Below are positions 10,412 through 21,204 of a stretch of DNA of 47,500 bases, piece by piece. A program made the position numbers and the translations under genes. The stretch lies in the NCBI GenBank assembly GCA_905221605.1, contig CAJNDS010000224.1, positions 1,550,559 to 1,598,058 on the forward strand, written 5' to 3'. The stretch's first letter is position 1. Every line of letters starts with the position of its first letter. Origin of the DNA: Symbiodinium natans (taxonomy: Eukaryota; Sar; Dinophyceae; Suessiales; Symbiodiniaceae). Below the pieces are notes generated by a model, which worked only from the letters and a program-made list of their open reading frames with translations, was not told where the DNA came from and searched no databases.

Positions 10412-10463
10412 CAGCTGCACGGTCAGCACGCTGGACCTGGCCCTGCAGACCGGCCTGGCAATT
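10412..10463 (+). CDS. Bracketed coding-like island
   Basis: Frame GRSCTVSTLDLALQTGLAI ends at a GT inside the first TTTAGGG heptamer. It has CCCTAAA on the left and TTTAGGG on the right, as at the aquaporin exons. LALQTGLAIG could be part of a membrane helix such as MIP span 2, but it is too short to assign and other frames are open. Confidence 0.2.
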
Positions 10464-10464
10464 G

Positions 10465-10520
10465 GTTTAGGGTTTAGGGTTTAGGGTTTAGGGTTTAGGG
10501 TTTAGGGTTTAGGGTTTATG
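10465..10520 (+). repeat. (TTTAGGG)n array
   Basis: Eight heptamers begin immediately at the right edge of the GC-rich island. Confidence 0.95.
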
Positions 10521-11050
10521 GTTTAGGAAGTTTTAGAGTTCAGGTTTTAGGGTTTGGGGTTTAGGGGATCAGCGGGTGGGAGGGTTCGGTAGTAAGGAAG
10601 TATGCGGCGTTTTATAAGAAAGGGTATTTCGTTCAAACTGCATGTAGTAACGGTCAGCAATACCCCTAGCTAGGGTGCAAGGTTTAGGGCAGTCTTGAGT
10701 AAGGAGTCCATGGTTCATAATACCCTATACAGTCTAAGGATCCTTAAGGGATATTGGGCTCCCTGAAGACCCAAAACCTCTGTAGGGTTTAGGGTTTAGG
10801 GTTTAGGGTTTGGGGTTTAGGGTTTAGGGTAGTAGACACTTTCGCCCTAGAATCTAAACCCAAGACCCCGAAACCCTAAGCCCTGGACGCTTTGGGGCCC
10901 CCAGTTTTCCCTATCTCGCGAATAACCTTTTCACGCTTGCGAAAAGCATGACATTTTGAGGGTTATACATTTTTTTAATATGTCGGGTACTCTAATCCCG
11001 AAACCCTGTGTTGGGGGGGGGGGATCGTTTTTGATAGGTTGCAGGCAGAT

Positions 11051-11098
11051 CCCTAAACCCTAAACCCTAAACCCTAAACCCTAAACCCTAAACCCTAA
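11051..11098 (-). repeat. (CCCTAAA)n array
   Basis: Seven perfect heptamers. A 57-bp GC-rich island (11099-11155) follows, then TTTAGGG repeats, giving the same bracketed layout as the aquaporin exons. The island is open in more than one frame. Confidence 0.95.
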
Positions 11099-11271
11099 AC
11101 TTCGCCGAGGAAGGGCGCCGGGCGGGCAGCTGCAAGAGCCTTGGAGGTGCGATGAGGGTTTAGGGTTTAGGGTTTGGGGTATAGGGTTTAGGGTTTACGG
11201 TTCAGGCCTAGGCCCGTGAACTTCTCACCCGGAACCCCTCCCAGAGACGCCATGGACTCCATGATCCCTTG

Positions 11272-11403
11272 TTTTAGATTATGGGTTCCCCTACCCATGA
11301 AATAGCCTTAATTAGGCTCAATTATCCTTAAATGGCCGTCATTAATGGGGGAACTAAGGGGGGTGTGGTATAGAGGGGGGTAGTAGGGGAACCCATGATT
11401 AGA
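11272..11403. repeat. 132-bp inverted-repeat element
   Basis: TTTAGATTATGGGTTCCCCTAC at the left is nearly complementary to GTAGGGGAACCCATGATTAGA at the right. The interior is non-coding and AT-rich (TTAATTAGGCTCAATTATCC). It resembles a miniature inverted-repeat element. Confidence 0.8.
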
Positions 11404-11639
11404 GGGCCAAAGGGGAGAAACATGCAACAAAAAGGATCCGCGAATATGATTTTAGTGCGGGGAGATTGGGGTCTGAGGGTTGCTAGGGTTTAGGGTTTTG
11501 GGTTTAGGGTTTAGGGCTTAGGGTAATCCATCTTCCCTCAAGCACATTAAAATGGAAAGCCCAAAACGTTTTGCCTTACTTTCTGAAGACTAGACCCTGA
11601 ATCCTGTTGTAAAACCTCACAACCCAAAACTAACAGGTA

Positions 11640-11795
11640 GACGCCTTTCTATCAAACCTATAAGCCCTATAAAACTATAAACCCTAGAAACCTACAAACC
11701 CTATAACCCCTATAAGCCCTATAAACCCTATAAGCCCTAAAAAGCCCTAAAAGCCCTATAAACCCTACAAACCCTAAACCCTAAAACCCTAAACC
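11640..11795 (-). repeat. CCCTATAAA-type derived repeat
   Basis: Units such as CCCTATAAA, CCCTATAAG and CCCTAAAAAG look like a decayed telomeric heptamer expanded to nine or ten bases. The same flavour recurs at 14040-14270, 15540-15660, 21655-21765 and 46660-47110. Confidence 0.85.
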
Positions 11796-11798
11796 CGA

Positions 11799-11912
11799 AT
11801 GGCACAGGCCCACAACACCGTCGACGCCATGCTCTCGGAGCTGAACTTCACAAGACTCAAGCACTTGGGGACGACGGAAGACGAGGCAGTCATCAAGGGT
11901 CCAAGCTCTGGG
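11799..11912 (+). CDS. Coding-like island starting with ATG
   Basis: ATG at 11799 opens 38 codons (MAQAHNTVDAMLSELNF ... EDEAVIKGPSSG), ending at a GT (GGG|GTTCAGGG) where TTTAGGG repeats begin. CCCTAAA lies directly on the left. Composition is soluble-protein-like with an acidic patch. It could be the first coding exon of an unrecognised gene; no partner exon could be joined. Confidence 0.3.
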
Positions 11913-12956
11913 GTTCAGGGTTTAGGGTTTTTTTTCTGCTTTTGAGTTTAGGGTTTAGGGTTTAGGGTTAAGGGTTTAGGGTTTAGGGTTTAGGGGCTCC
12001 CAGGTTTGAGGGTTTGGCTCTACAAAGGTTTTCAGGATTGAGGCTTAAATTAAAGGGTGTTGGGCTGCAGGGTTTCAGAGCTTCGGGCTTCTACGCCTTC
12101 CGGGAGGGGCCTTAGGGTTTGGGCCCTCAGTGTGTAGAAGGATTCGGGGGTTAGGAGTTGAGGTTGTGGGGGCCCTAATCTCTAAACCTGAAGCCCTGCC
12201 TTAAACCCTAAACTTTATATTTGTGTGTTTTGGTCTTTCGGGGGATAAGAATCTTAATGGATTAGGCTTACAGACAGTTTTGGGCAGGGTTTAGCGTTAG
12301 ACGCTGAGGGTAGGGCACACCTTGTGAATGCTCTCCCCCCCACCTTTACTTTAAGGTTTAGGGCTCAGGGTTTAGGGTTTAGGGTTTAGGGTTGGCTTTC
12401 AAGTTTCGAGGGTCTGGGGACCCACTTTTTGGGAACCTTGGCGAGGCAGCGAAGCTTTGCTACCTGAGCCCGGAAATCCCTAAGCTTACTTCTCTGGGGA
12501 AGTACCTAAACGGTTTAGGGTTTAGGGTTTAGGGCTTAGTGCTTAGGGTTTCGGGTTTGGGTTTTACGGTCTGGGTAGGCGCTGGGGATATGTTCTATTT
12601 TCCCTTATTGGGTTTAAGAGGATTAGATGTCGGATTTTTTTCAAGGGGTCTCAAGGGCCAGCCATCCTCACCCTAGACCTCTCCAGCCCCCTCGAACCCT
12701 TGAATCCTAAACACCAAGCTCAAACCGCCCTAAACTCGAACCCTCAAATCCGGAAGGTCTATGCTTGAAGGGTTGGTGCAAAAGCCGAAACCCTCTCTAA
12801 AGTTATCTTGCTACCCTCCACCCCAAGAGACCCTCAAAAGCCCGAAGCCTCCCAACCCCCACAAACCTTACGAGCCCTGAAAGTCCGAAAATGAAATAGC
12901 TTCAAGCCCTCAGAACCTCGAAGCCATCTCCTGAATTCCAACAACAGCCTTAAGCC

Positions 12957-12957
12957 C

Positions 12958-13001
<44 letters not shown>
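12957..13001. repeat. Poly(C) tract of about 44 bases
   Basis: An uninterrupted C run sits within generally C-rich sequence. Glycine-rich frames on the minus strand arise from this tract and are not genes. Confidence 0.95.
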
Positions 13002-13003
<2 letters not shown>

Positions 13004-13499
13004 ACCCCTTCCTCCCCGCCCCCCAAGCCCCAAAACGCCCAAAGCCCCCCAAAACCTTCATTCCAAGCCCTAAACCCAAAACCCGACGCAGGCCCAATAT
13101 GGGATCTTTCAAGAAGTTCCCGTCGTCCTATTGGAGGGGACAGACCTGGATAACTCATCACAGGAGGGGTGCAATAAAGGGGGAGAGAGGCGGTTCGGGG
13201 TTTAGGGTTTAGGATTTAGGGTTGAGGGTATAGGGTTCAGGGGTGGCAGGGGTCTTGCGTTGCTCTCTGGACGTTGATGGTTGTTTTTTTTAATGTTTGG
13301 TTTGGCCGCTGCGGCAAGGCCACGGAAAACGCGAAGTGATCACGATCAGTGTAGCCCAATCTAACCATGAAGCCTTTAACACCAGCACCGTCCACGTCCC
13401 GAAGCCGTCCATGTGTCAGAACAAGCTTCATCAGCACCAAAGTCGTCATTTTGGGACTCCTAAACTTAAGAAATCCTCGTGCCAAGACTCCCAAAAACG

Positions 13500-13870
13500 A
13501 CTAAACCCTACATCCCTTGCTCAACCCGCAGGAAGCCCCTTAAACCCTCAGTCCTCTAAACCCCCGAAAAAACCCTCGGTCCCCGAAATAAACCCCCCAG
13601 AAACCCTCAGTCCATAACCCCCCTGAGAGCCCTCTGTCCCCTAATCCCCCTGAAAACCCTCTGTCCCCTAAACGCCCCAGAACCCTCAGTCCCCCAAATC
13701 CCGTGAACCCCCTAAACCCTCAGTCCCCTGCGTAAACGTAACCCCCCCCAAAACCCTCAGTCCCCTAAACCCTAGACGCCCGAATTCACCCTGAAGCCCC
13801 TTAAAAGCCCTCTGTCCCCCAAAAGCCCTAAACCCTGAAACCCTGAAACCCTAAACCCTCATCCCCCCAG
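13500..13870 (-). repeat. CCCTCAGTCCCC degenerate minisatellite
   Basis: Irregular units of CCCTCAGTCCCCTAAAC and CCCTCTGTCCCCTAA repeat about ten times with proline-rich open frames. It is derived from CCCTAAA-like sequence and is not coding. Confidence 0.75.
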
Positions 13871-14911
13871 ACCCTCATCCCCACCAGCAAATCCTGGCAG
13901 TAGGAGCTCCAGTCAAATCAATGGTGCAGGCCGCCTCTCTTGGGTTTAGGGTTTAGGGTTTGGGGTTTGGGGTTTGGGTTTTAGGGTTTCGGGTTTCGGG
14001 TTCAGGGTTCAGGGTTTCGAGGATTTTTAATAGTGTCGTATAGGGTGTTTATAGGGCGTTTACAGGGCTTGCAGGGTTGTTATAGGGTCTTATAGGGTCT
14101 GCAGGGCTTGTATATAGGGTTTACAGGGCTTCATAGGGTTTCGTGTTTTTGTTTAACCCTTAACCCTATAAACCCTATGAACCCTGTAAACCCTTTAAAC
14201 CTTACAAACCCTGCAAACCCTATAAACCCTAGAAGCCCTACAAACCCTATAAACCCTGTCAACCCTAAACCCCAAACCTTTCGGGTTTAGGGCCTAGGGC
14301 TTAGGGCTTAGGGTTTGGGGCGTAGAGCTTGATTTCCCTGTAAGGGAACCTATGCCAACATATAGCTTTCAAAGGGTTCAGCACAGGTCAGAAAGCCCTA
14401 ACCCCTAAACCCTAGACCCTAGACCCTAGACCCCAATACCCCTAAACTGCGCAGACGTCGCTTGGACGGCTGCGGCCATAAAGCTGTTGCTGCAGATTTG
14501 GAGGCCTGGATGGAACTGCGTGTCCGGGTTTCTGGGACTTCGGGGATAGGGTTTAGGGTTCAGGGTTTAGGGCTAGGGGTTAGGCGTTTAGGGTTTAGTT
14601 TTCGCGTTTTAGGGTTCAGGGTTTGGTAGGGTTAAAAGTAGCCGAAATGAGTTTCAAAGCATAGTTACCCTCCGTAGAGCCCTGCTCATAAGCATCCATG
14701 AACCTCGGAGTAGTGTCTAAAGGGGATTCAGGGCCTAGAGGGGCGCTGAACTTTGGGACTTTGGGAAGACCCAGAGCGTGACTTAAATCAGTGGTGCTCT
14801 TTTGCCTTTTTTGGGGCTCTATATGCAGGAAAGCCAGCAGAGGGGTCGGAATAACAATAACTACTGATAGTGTTTTCCAATGGTCTCTTTTAGTCACTTT
14901 ATACTATAAGG

Positions 14912-14948
14912 CCCCCCCCCCAAAAAAAAAAAAAAACAAAAAAAAAAC
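14912..14948. repeat. Poly(C)-poly(A) junction
   Basis: About ten C residues run straight into about 14 A residues, then CAAAAAAAAA. Six similar C-then-A (or G/T complement) junctions occur in the window: 21515-21534, 29178-29194, 30702-30727, 36190-36224, 45365-45389 and 46820-46841. Confidence 0.9.
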
Positions 14949-14969
14949 CTATTCGAATCATTAAGGCCC

Positions 14970-15160
14970 CTATATTACCCTCATCATAGTATGGTTGCTG
15001 GGCTACCAGGACCTCCGCGCGCAGTAGGGAATCCGCTGCCCCAAGCCCTACGGCCCCGAAATCTCCGCAACCCCTGTGCCGTGCGCTGGTCCTCCCTACA
15101 GGCTTACATTCGGAAAGAATCCCGCCCCGCTCCAGCAGTTGCACAAATCTTGCAGTTAAA
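14970..15160. other. GC-rich island open on both strands
   Basis: This unique stretch is bounded by a C/A junction on the left and CCCTAAA words on the right. The plus frame starting near 14991 and the minus frame ending near 14960 are both open, with plausible composition (minus: FVQLLERGGILSECKPVG). I cannot choose a strand and recognise no family. Confidence 0.3.
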
Positions 15161-15339
15161 CCCGAAGCCCTTAACACCAAAAACCCTAAACCCAAAAACC
15201 CTAAAACCCTTAAACCCTAAAGCCCTACATGAAAAAATAGGCCGAAGACCTTCATAAAGCCATGACGCCCTGAGCTCCAACGAACTCCAACAGCCGTTGA
15301 AACCAGAGTCCCAGAGCTCCCTTCCACAAGGATCACAAG

Positions 15340-15470
15340 GTTTAGGGTTTTAGGGTTTTGTAGGGGCTTAGGGTTTAGGGTTTAGGGTTCAGGGTTAGGG
15401 TTTAGGGTTTTAGGGTTTTGTAGGGGCTTAGGGCTTAGGGTTTAGAATTGTTGGGTTCAGGGTTTAGGGC
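15340..15470 (+). repeat. Tandem duplication in TTTAGGG sequence
   Basis: The phrase GGGTTTTGTAGGGGCTTAGG, with its flanking heptamers, occurs twice about 66 bp apart (near 15353 and 15419). It shows local duplication inside a telomeric tract. Confidence 0.7.
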
Positions 15471-15735
15471 AAGCTCACAAGAGCGTCCCACAGGCTACGC
15501 CGTATAAGGGCTCTCAAACCCTCCAGCCCTCGACCCCATCGTGTAAACCCCATCAAGCCCTATGTAAACCCCAGAAACCCTGTAAACAACAAGAAGCCTA
15601 CAAACCCTGCAAACCGCATAAACCCCGTAAACCCTACAAACCCCCAAAAGACCCCGTAAACCCCCCCCCCCCCCCCCGAGCCCTAAACCCTCAACCCTAG
15701 AAGCCCAAAACCCGAAACCCTGAACCCTATAGACC

Positions 15736-15862
15736 CTAGACCCTAGACCCTAAACCCTAAACCCTAAACCCTAAACCCTAAACCCTAAACCCTAAACCCT
15801 AAACCCTAAACCCTAAACCCTAAACCCTAAACTAAACCCTACACCCTAAACCCTAAACCCCT
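15736..15862 (-). repeat. (CCCTAAA)n array
   Basis: About 17 heptamers, with a poly(C) run at 15660-15677 just upstream. A GC-rich island with an open frame (PFKSDAVICVGFGRGRPV) follows at 15870-15945 but cannot be assigned. Confidence 0.95.
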
Positions 15863-15954
15863 TGTCATGGAAGGCTCAGCTCCCTCAGCCGTTCAAGAGC
15901 GACGCGGTGATTTGCGTCGGTTTTGGCCGAGGCCGCCCCGTGTGAGGGGTTTCA

Positions 15955-16115
15955 GGGGGTGCTTAGGGCGTAGGGCGTTTAGGGCTTTTAGGGCTTTTGG
16001 GGCTTTTAGGGCTTTTAGGGCTTATAGGGCTTTTAGGGCTTTTAGGGCTTTTAGGGCTTTTAGTGCTTATAGGGCTGAATAGGGCTTATAGGGCTTATAG
16101 GGCTTGGGGCTTCGA
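15955..16115 (+). repeat. TTTAGGGCT nonamer repeat
   Basis: About 15 units of TTTAGGGCT or TATAGGGCT form a nine-base variant of the telomeric heptamer. Because nine is divisible by three, it gives an artificial FRAFRA open frame. Confidence 0.9.
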
Positions 16116-16344
16116 GGGGTTTTAGTTTTGGCCTGGGGGTTTAGGGCTAGGGCTCTGAGGAGGGTGTAACTTTAGGGTTCAGGGTTCAGAGAAAGGGGCT
16201 TGAGGGGTGGGGTCCAGGCTCCATGGGGCTAGGTTGCCTAGGGTGCGATGGGCTTTCGTGGTTGAATTCGGGGTTGGAGCAACCCTAAACCTTTCAACAA
16301 ACCCGAAACCCGAAACTCCTAAGCCCTAAACCCTAAACCCCAAG

Positions 16345-16449
16345 ACCACCCTCACCTGATGGAGGAGTCTGGCTCATGTCCACCTATGCCTTGATGTACC
16401 CACAGAACTGCGGCTACATCGTCTGGGTGGGCTCTCCCGACGAGGACGA
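16345..16449 (+). CDS. Coding-like island, unrecognised
   Basis: After CCCCAAG (16338-16344) the frame reads A|PPSPDGGVWLMSTYALMYP, then QNCGYIVWVGSPDEDE, ending before GTTTTTTTTTGAG. The mix of hydrophobic and aromatic residues with an acidic end looks protein-like. CCCTAAA is on the left. I recognise no family. Confidence 0.35.
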
Positions 16450-16485
16450 GTTTTTTTTTTGAGGGCTGCCTAAACCCCAAGCCTT

Positions 16486-16522
16486 AAGGATCCATGTCCA
16501 GATGCTAAGGATCCGTGTCCAT
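16486..16522. repeat. AAGGATCC(A/G)TGTCC tandem pair
   Basis: AAGGATCCATGTCC and AAGGATCCGTGTCC occur 22 bp apart. They match the terminal inverted repeat AAGGATCCATGT of the 46421-46522 element and may be an orphan end of that family. Confidence 0.55.
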
Positions 16523-16972
16523 ACATAAATAAATATACAAATAAACAAATGAATAACGAATAAATAAACATATATATATATATATATAGTGTGCGCTTAG
16601 CTGGGCTCTTACAACCCTTCTAAGGCTCTTACAACCCTTCCAAAGCTACCCACGAATCTTCAAGCACTGTGCCCTTAGGTAAGGGAAATGCGCAGCCTTA
16701 GGTGGAGGCCTTTTTTTGTGGTCAAGGTGCTTTATCGAGGTGCAATTCCTACCCAAGCCCTCAACCCTCATTAACTCTCGACCCCTAAACCCTGAAACCC
16801 TTTAAACTCCTACCCTCAAACTCTAAAAAACCCTTCAACCCTTAAACCCCTGAAGCCCTTAAACCCCCTAAAACCTTAAACCCTTTAACCCCTGTCAACC
16901 TCTAACCGTAAACCCTAAACCCTAAACCCTAAACCCCTTTAAGCCTAGAAAAGAAGAGCACGCGCCAGAGAG

Positions 16973-17005
16973 GTGTTCGACGTCACGTTCGGAGTTTGGG
17001 TGTTG
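16973..17005 (+). CDS. Diverged aquaporin-like exon, second membrane span
   Basis: Frame VFDVTFGVWVL ends exactly before GC (17006-17007). In copy A the span-2 exon ends SFGMSVV|GC, also before a GC. Candidate AG acceptors lie at 16967-16972. The island has CCCTAAA on the left (16912-16935) and TTTAGGG-like repeats on the right. The resemblance covers only about ten residues. Confidence 0.35.
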
Positions 17006-17564
17006 GCTATCCACCCCTACACCGACCTCGCGGCGCCCTTTCTTTCTTTCAGGGTTTTGGGGTTCAGGGTTTGGGGTTTAGGGTTTGGGGTTTGGGGTTT
17101 AGGGTTGGGGTTTATAGGGCCTAAGTTCGGGGATTGGGGCTTTGAATGTAGGCCTGTGGGTCATGAGGCCTTTGGGGTGGAGACTTACGAACGGGTCCTT
17201 GAGGCCTTGAGGTCTTTTTGGGGGTTTGGGGTTGAGGGTTGAGGGTTGAGGGTTTCAGTGCACAAGTTTAGGAATATAGCTTATGCGTTAAGTCCAGGAC
17301 AGTTGTAGGTGGGTAGGATCCCTGTCCTGCATTTATGTATTTAGGGTTTAGGGTTACGGTTTAGGGTTTAGGGTTGAGGGTTGAGGGTTGAGGGTTTAGG
17401 GTTTAGGGGTTAGGGGTTAGGGTTTAGGGTTTAGGGTTTTGAGGTCTGTAGGCGTTGAGTGTCTGCAGCTCTGTACCGCAAGGCGAGCACAGCCACGGTC
17501 AGCTCCGACCGACGGAAACAGGCATGAAGGGGCCAATGCTTAGGGCTTAGGGTTTGGGAGTTTT

Positions 17565-17665
17565 AGAGTTTAGGGTTTAGGGTTTAGGGTTTAGGGTTTA
17601 GGGTTTAGGGTTTAGGGTTTAGGTTTAGGGTTTGGAGTTTGGGGTTTAGGGTTTAGTGTTTAGGG
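17565..17665 (+). repeat. (TTTAGGG)n array
   Basis: Heptamers with a few variants. An island with open frame LQRLNRENAAEVARLVQF follows near 17733-17788 but has no supporting context. Confidence 0.9.
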
Positions 17666-17814
17666 GAGTCAGAATCGGTTGGGTCTTGGTGTTTTTGGGG
17701 TTTAGGGATTGTGATCGGCGTGAATGAAGGTTGCAGCGCCTGAACCGTGAGAATGCAGCGGAGGTCGCTAGGCTAGTGCAGTTCTAAATGCATGCAGGTA
17801 CCCAACTTGAAAAC

Positions 17815-18250
17815 CCAACCCCCCAGGCCAACTCCCAAAACCCAAACTTGAACACCCCAAACCCCTAAACCCCCCAAACCCCAGACCCCAAAGCCTCAGC
17901 CCCCAAACCCAAAGCCCCGAAACGCCAAACCCCTAAACCAAGCCCGAAACCCCCAAACCCCTAAACACCAAGCCCATAAGCCTATAAATTATCAAACCTA
18001 AATCCAAAGCCTCAAACCCCCAAATCCTCTAAGCAGCAAACCCGAAACACCAAATCCCTAAACCTACAAGCCCTAAACCTCAAACCCCAAAACCCGAAAT
18101 GCCAAAGTTCAATAATCGAAAACCCCAAGCCCCCCAACCCCCAAACCACTAAACCCCAGGCCCCAAACCCCAAACCCTAAAACCCCAAGAACCCCGAACC
18201 CCTGAACCCTAGCCCTAAACCCTAAACCCTAAACCCTAAACCCTGAACCC
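17815..18250 (-). repeat. CCCCAAACC-rich degenerate repeat
   Basis: This is 430 bp of CCCAAACCCC, CCCGAAACC and CCCTAAACC variants, a highly decayed telomere-like tract rich in C and A. No exon is seen. Confidence 0.8.
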
Positions 18251-18309
18251 GTAAGCTCCAAACCCCCAAGTCCAAGTCCCCAAACACCAAACGAAGCCTG
18301 GTTCCTCAG

Positions 18310-18377
18310 AACCCTCAAAAAGGTGCCCTGTGGCTCGGATGCCGCCTGCTTCAGCTCAGAAATTGTGAAATGGACAG
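18310..18377 (+). CDS. Bracketed coding-like island
   Basis: After CTCAG (18305-18309) the frame reads A|TLKKVPCGSDAACFSSEIVK and W, ending near a GC. CCCTAAA lies on the left and a 20-unit TTTAGGG array on the right. ACFSSEIVKW could parallel ACCAPLVVGW in copy A (33174), but the match is slight and a second frame (GALWLGCRLLQLRNCE) is also open. Confidence 0.22.
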
Positions 18378-18394
18378 GCGCAGGGGGGGGCAGG

Positions 18395-18540
18395 GTTTAG
18401 GTTAGGGTTTAGGGTTTAGGGTTTAGGGTTTAGGGTTTAGGGTTTAGGGTTTAGGGTTTAGGGTTTAGGGTTTAGGGTTTAGGGTTTAGGGTTTAGGGTT
18501 TAGGGTTTAGGGTTTAGGGTTTAGGGTTTAGGGTTTAGGT
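18395..18540 (+). repeat. (TTTAGGG)n array
   Basis: About 20 nearly perfect heptamers form the left boundary of the satellite block. Confidence 0.97.
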
Positions 18541-18599
18541 TCTTTTTCCCGAAAGCATCGCGAAGGGTTCTTCCGTGCGGAGCCCTCTGACCCAACAAC

Positions 18600-18864
18600 A
18601 TAGAGTGAAGTGCATAGAGTGAAGTGCATAGAGTCAAGTGCATAGAGTGAAGTGCATAGAGTCAAGTGCATAGAGTGAAGTGCATAGAGTCAAGTGCATA
18701 GAGTCAAGTGCTTAGAGTGAAGTGCATAGAGTGAAGTGCATAGAGTGAAGTGCATAGAGTGAATTGCATAGAGTGAATTGCATAGAGTGAATTGCATAGT
18801 GTGAATTGCATAGAGTGAAGTGCATAGAGTGAAGTGCATAGAGTGAATTGCATAGAGTGAAGTA
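18600..18864 (+). repeat. 14-bp tandem repeat CATAGAGTGAAGTG
   Basis: Nearly 19 units with substitutions (GTGAATTG, GTCAAGTG). Related but scrambled words recur at 21205-21475, on the far side of the satellite block. Confidence 0.95.
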
Positions 18865-18984
18865 GAAGTTAATAGAAATTACGAGATTTACGTAGAATCT
18901 AGTAGACCTTCGTACCCAGTCCTAGATTTCTAAATTAAAATTACTCTTTCTAAGGCGGCGGGCTGGGTTGACATCGCCAATCGG

Positions 18985-19498
18985 GATTGCAACCCTCTGC
19001 GGGTTTCGGCGTGGTCGCGGTGCTAAAACCGTCGTTTTTTTACGTTTCTTGATTTGCGCGGACAACCCTCTGCGGGTTTCGGCGTGGTCGCGGTGCCAAA
19101 ACCGTCGTTTTTTTACGTTTCTTTGTGTCCGCGGACAACCCTCTGCGGGTTTCGGCGTGGTCGCGGTGCTAAAACCGTCGCTTTTTTACGTTTCTTTGTG
19201 TCCGCGGACAACCCTCTGCGGGTAATCGCCGGGTCGCGGTGCTAAAACCGTCGTGTTTGGTACTTTTTTTCGTGGCCGCAGACAACCCTCTGCGGGTTTC
19301 GGCGTTGGCGCAGTGCCAAAACCGTCGTGTTTTTGCATTTTGTGACATACAAACGTACTGTAACCCCTCTGCGGGTTTCGGCGTTGGCGCGGTGCCAAAA
19401 CCATCGTGTTTTTGCGTTTCTTGACATGCAAACGTAACCCCTCTGCGGGTTTTCGCGTGGTCGCGGTGCGAAAACCGTAGTGTTTTTGCGTTTTTTTT
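18985..19498 (+). repeat. 73-bp tandem repeat
   Basis: About seven copies begin AACCCTCTGCGGGTTTCGGC at roughly 18991, 19064, 19137, 19210, 19284, 19361 and 19434. Each holds GTCGCGGTGC and AAAACCGTCG followed by a T run. It is GC-rich compared with the flanks. Open frames on both strands follow from the periodicity. Confidence 0.93.
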
Positions 19499-19500
19499 GT

Positions 19501-19965
19501 CGACTTGTGTAGTACAGACGTAGTACGCCGGAGACTTCCGTGGCTGGAAAATCGACTTTTGTAGTACAAACGTAGTACGCCGCGGACACGCGGAGCTTCC
19601 GTGGCTGGAAAGTCGACTTTTGTAGTACAAACGGTACGCCGCGGACACGCGGAGCTTCCGTGGCTGGAAAGTCGACTTTTGTAGTACAGACGTAGAGTAC
19701 GCCGGGGACACCCGGAGCTTCCGTGCTGGAAAGTCGACTTTTGTAGTACAAACGTAGTACGCCGCGGACACGCGGAGCTTCCGTGGCTGGAAAGTCGACT
19801 TTTTGTAGTACAGACGTGCAGTACGCCGGGGACACCCGGAGCTTCCGTGGCTGGAAAGTCGACTTTTGTAGCACAAACGTAGTATGCCGCGGACACGCAG
19901 AGCTTCCGTGGCTGGAAAGTCGACTTTTTCTAGTACAGACGTAGTACGCCGCGGACGCCCTCGGC
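19501..19965 (-). repeat. 60-bp tandem repeat
   Basis: About eight copies of a unit with GTCGACTTTTGTAGTACA, ACGTAGTACGCCG and GGAGCTTCCGTGGCTGG. The last word also occurs inside the neighbouring 42-bp array, showing the two satellites exchanged sequence. Confidence 0.93.
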
Positions 19966-19984
19966 GTCTGAAAACACCGCATCG

Positions 19985-20905
19985 CAAATACCATGGTCCC
20001 CGAATTCGCTGTTTCCAAAAAAACCATCGCAAATACCATGGTCCCCGAATTCGCTGGTTCCAAACGCATGGCAAATACCATGGTCCCCGAATTCGCTGCT
20101 TCCAAAAGCATCGCAAATACCATGGTCCCCGAATTCGCTGTTTCCAAAACCATCGCAAGGAGCTTCCGTGGCTGGTTCCAAAACCATCGCAAATACCATG
20201 GTCCCCGAATTCGCTGGTTCCAAAAGCATCGCAAATACCATGGTCCCCGAATTCGCTGTTTCCAAAAGCATCGCAAATACCATGGTCCCCGAATTCGCTG
20301 TTTCCAAAACCATCGCAAATACCATGGTCCCCGAATTCGCTGTTTCCAAAACCATCGCAAGGAGCTTCCGTGGCTGGTTCCAAAACCATCGCAAATACCA
20401 TGGTCCCCGAATTCGCTGGTTCCAAACGCATGGCAAATACCATGGTCCCCGAATTCGCTGCTTCCAAAAGCATCGCAAATACCATGGTCCCCGAATTCGC
20501 TGTTTCCAAAACCATCGCAAGGAGCTTCCGTGGCTGGTTCCAAAACCATCGCAAATACCATGGTCCCCGAATTCGCTGGTTCCAAAAGCATCGCAAATAC
20601 CATGGCCCCCGAATTCGTTGTTTCCAAAAGAATCGCAAATACCATGGTCCCCGAATTCGCTGTTTCCAAAACCATCGCAAATACCATGGTCCCCGAATTC
20701 GCTGGTTCCAAAAGCATCGCAAATACCATGGTCCCCGAATTCGCTGCTTCCAAAAGCATCGCAAATGCCATGGTCCCCGAATTCGCTGGCTCCAAAAGCA
20801 TCGCAAATACCATGGTCCCCGAATTCGCTGGTTCCAAACCATGGCAAATACCATGGTCCCCGAATTCGCTGGTTCCAAAACCATCGCAAATACCATGGTT
20901 AATGA
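19985..20905 (+). repeat. 42-bp tandem satellite
   Basis: About 20 copies of a unit containing CCATGGTCCCCGAATTCGC and CCAAAA(C/G)CATCGCAAATA. Each copy carries two perfect palindromes, CCATGG and GAATTC. Three AAGGAGCTTCCGTGGCTGG insertions break it into a higher-order pattern. Because 42 is 14 codons, several frames on both strands stay open for hundreds of residues; these are not genes. Confidence 0.97.
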
Positions 20906-20965
20906 TTTCGCAAAATCACATGGTGCTCCAATGCCGAGCGTGCGAAAACATCGCAAATTTCATTG

Positions 20966-21204
20966 ATATTTAATTCCCGGCGTGCGAAACTCACTTCGGT
21001 CAGATTTCACTGTGCTTCTCTGCTCTTTGAAGCTCCAAGGTCTTCTTGCCAACCTCGCTCTTCTGTCCTTTTTTCTTTGAAAGGCGCTCTGGAGTGTGAG
21101 CTTGGACTTCAGAGCGACTGCCGATGATGCTCATGGCTGACGGCTCTCGCGTTAGATGTTTTTGTCTTTTCTTTCATAGCATCGCGTTGACAGGACGTGC
21201 GCAG
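20966..21204. other. Unique DNA, no gene recognised
   Basis: A pyrimidine-rich stretch without telomeric words. I see no supported exon on either strand. Confidence 0.4.

Noticed and set aside
12834-13161. Glycine-rich minus-strand frames
   Set aside because: They are translations of a 44-base poly(C) tract and surrounding C-rich repeats.
19985-20905. CRISPR-like array
   Set aside because: Units are contiguous with no unique spacers, and the sequence is clearly eukaryotic. The same applies to 34861-35462.
19169-20973. Very long open frames (up to about 595 codons) on both strands
   Set aside because: They follow from the 42-bp unit being 14 codons long and from the neighbouring satellites. 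All translations are repeats of the same peptide, and several frames on both strands are open at once.
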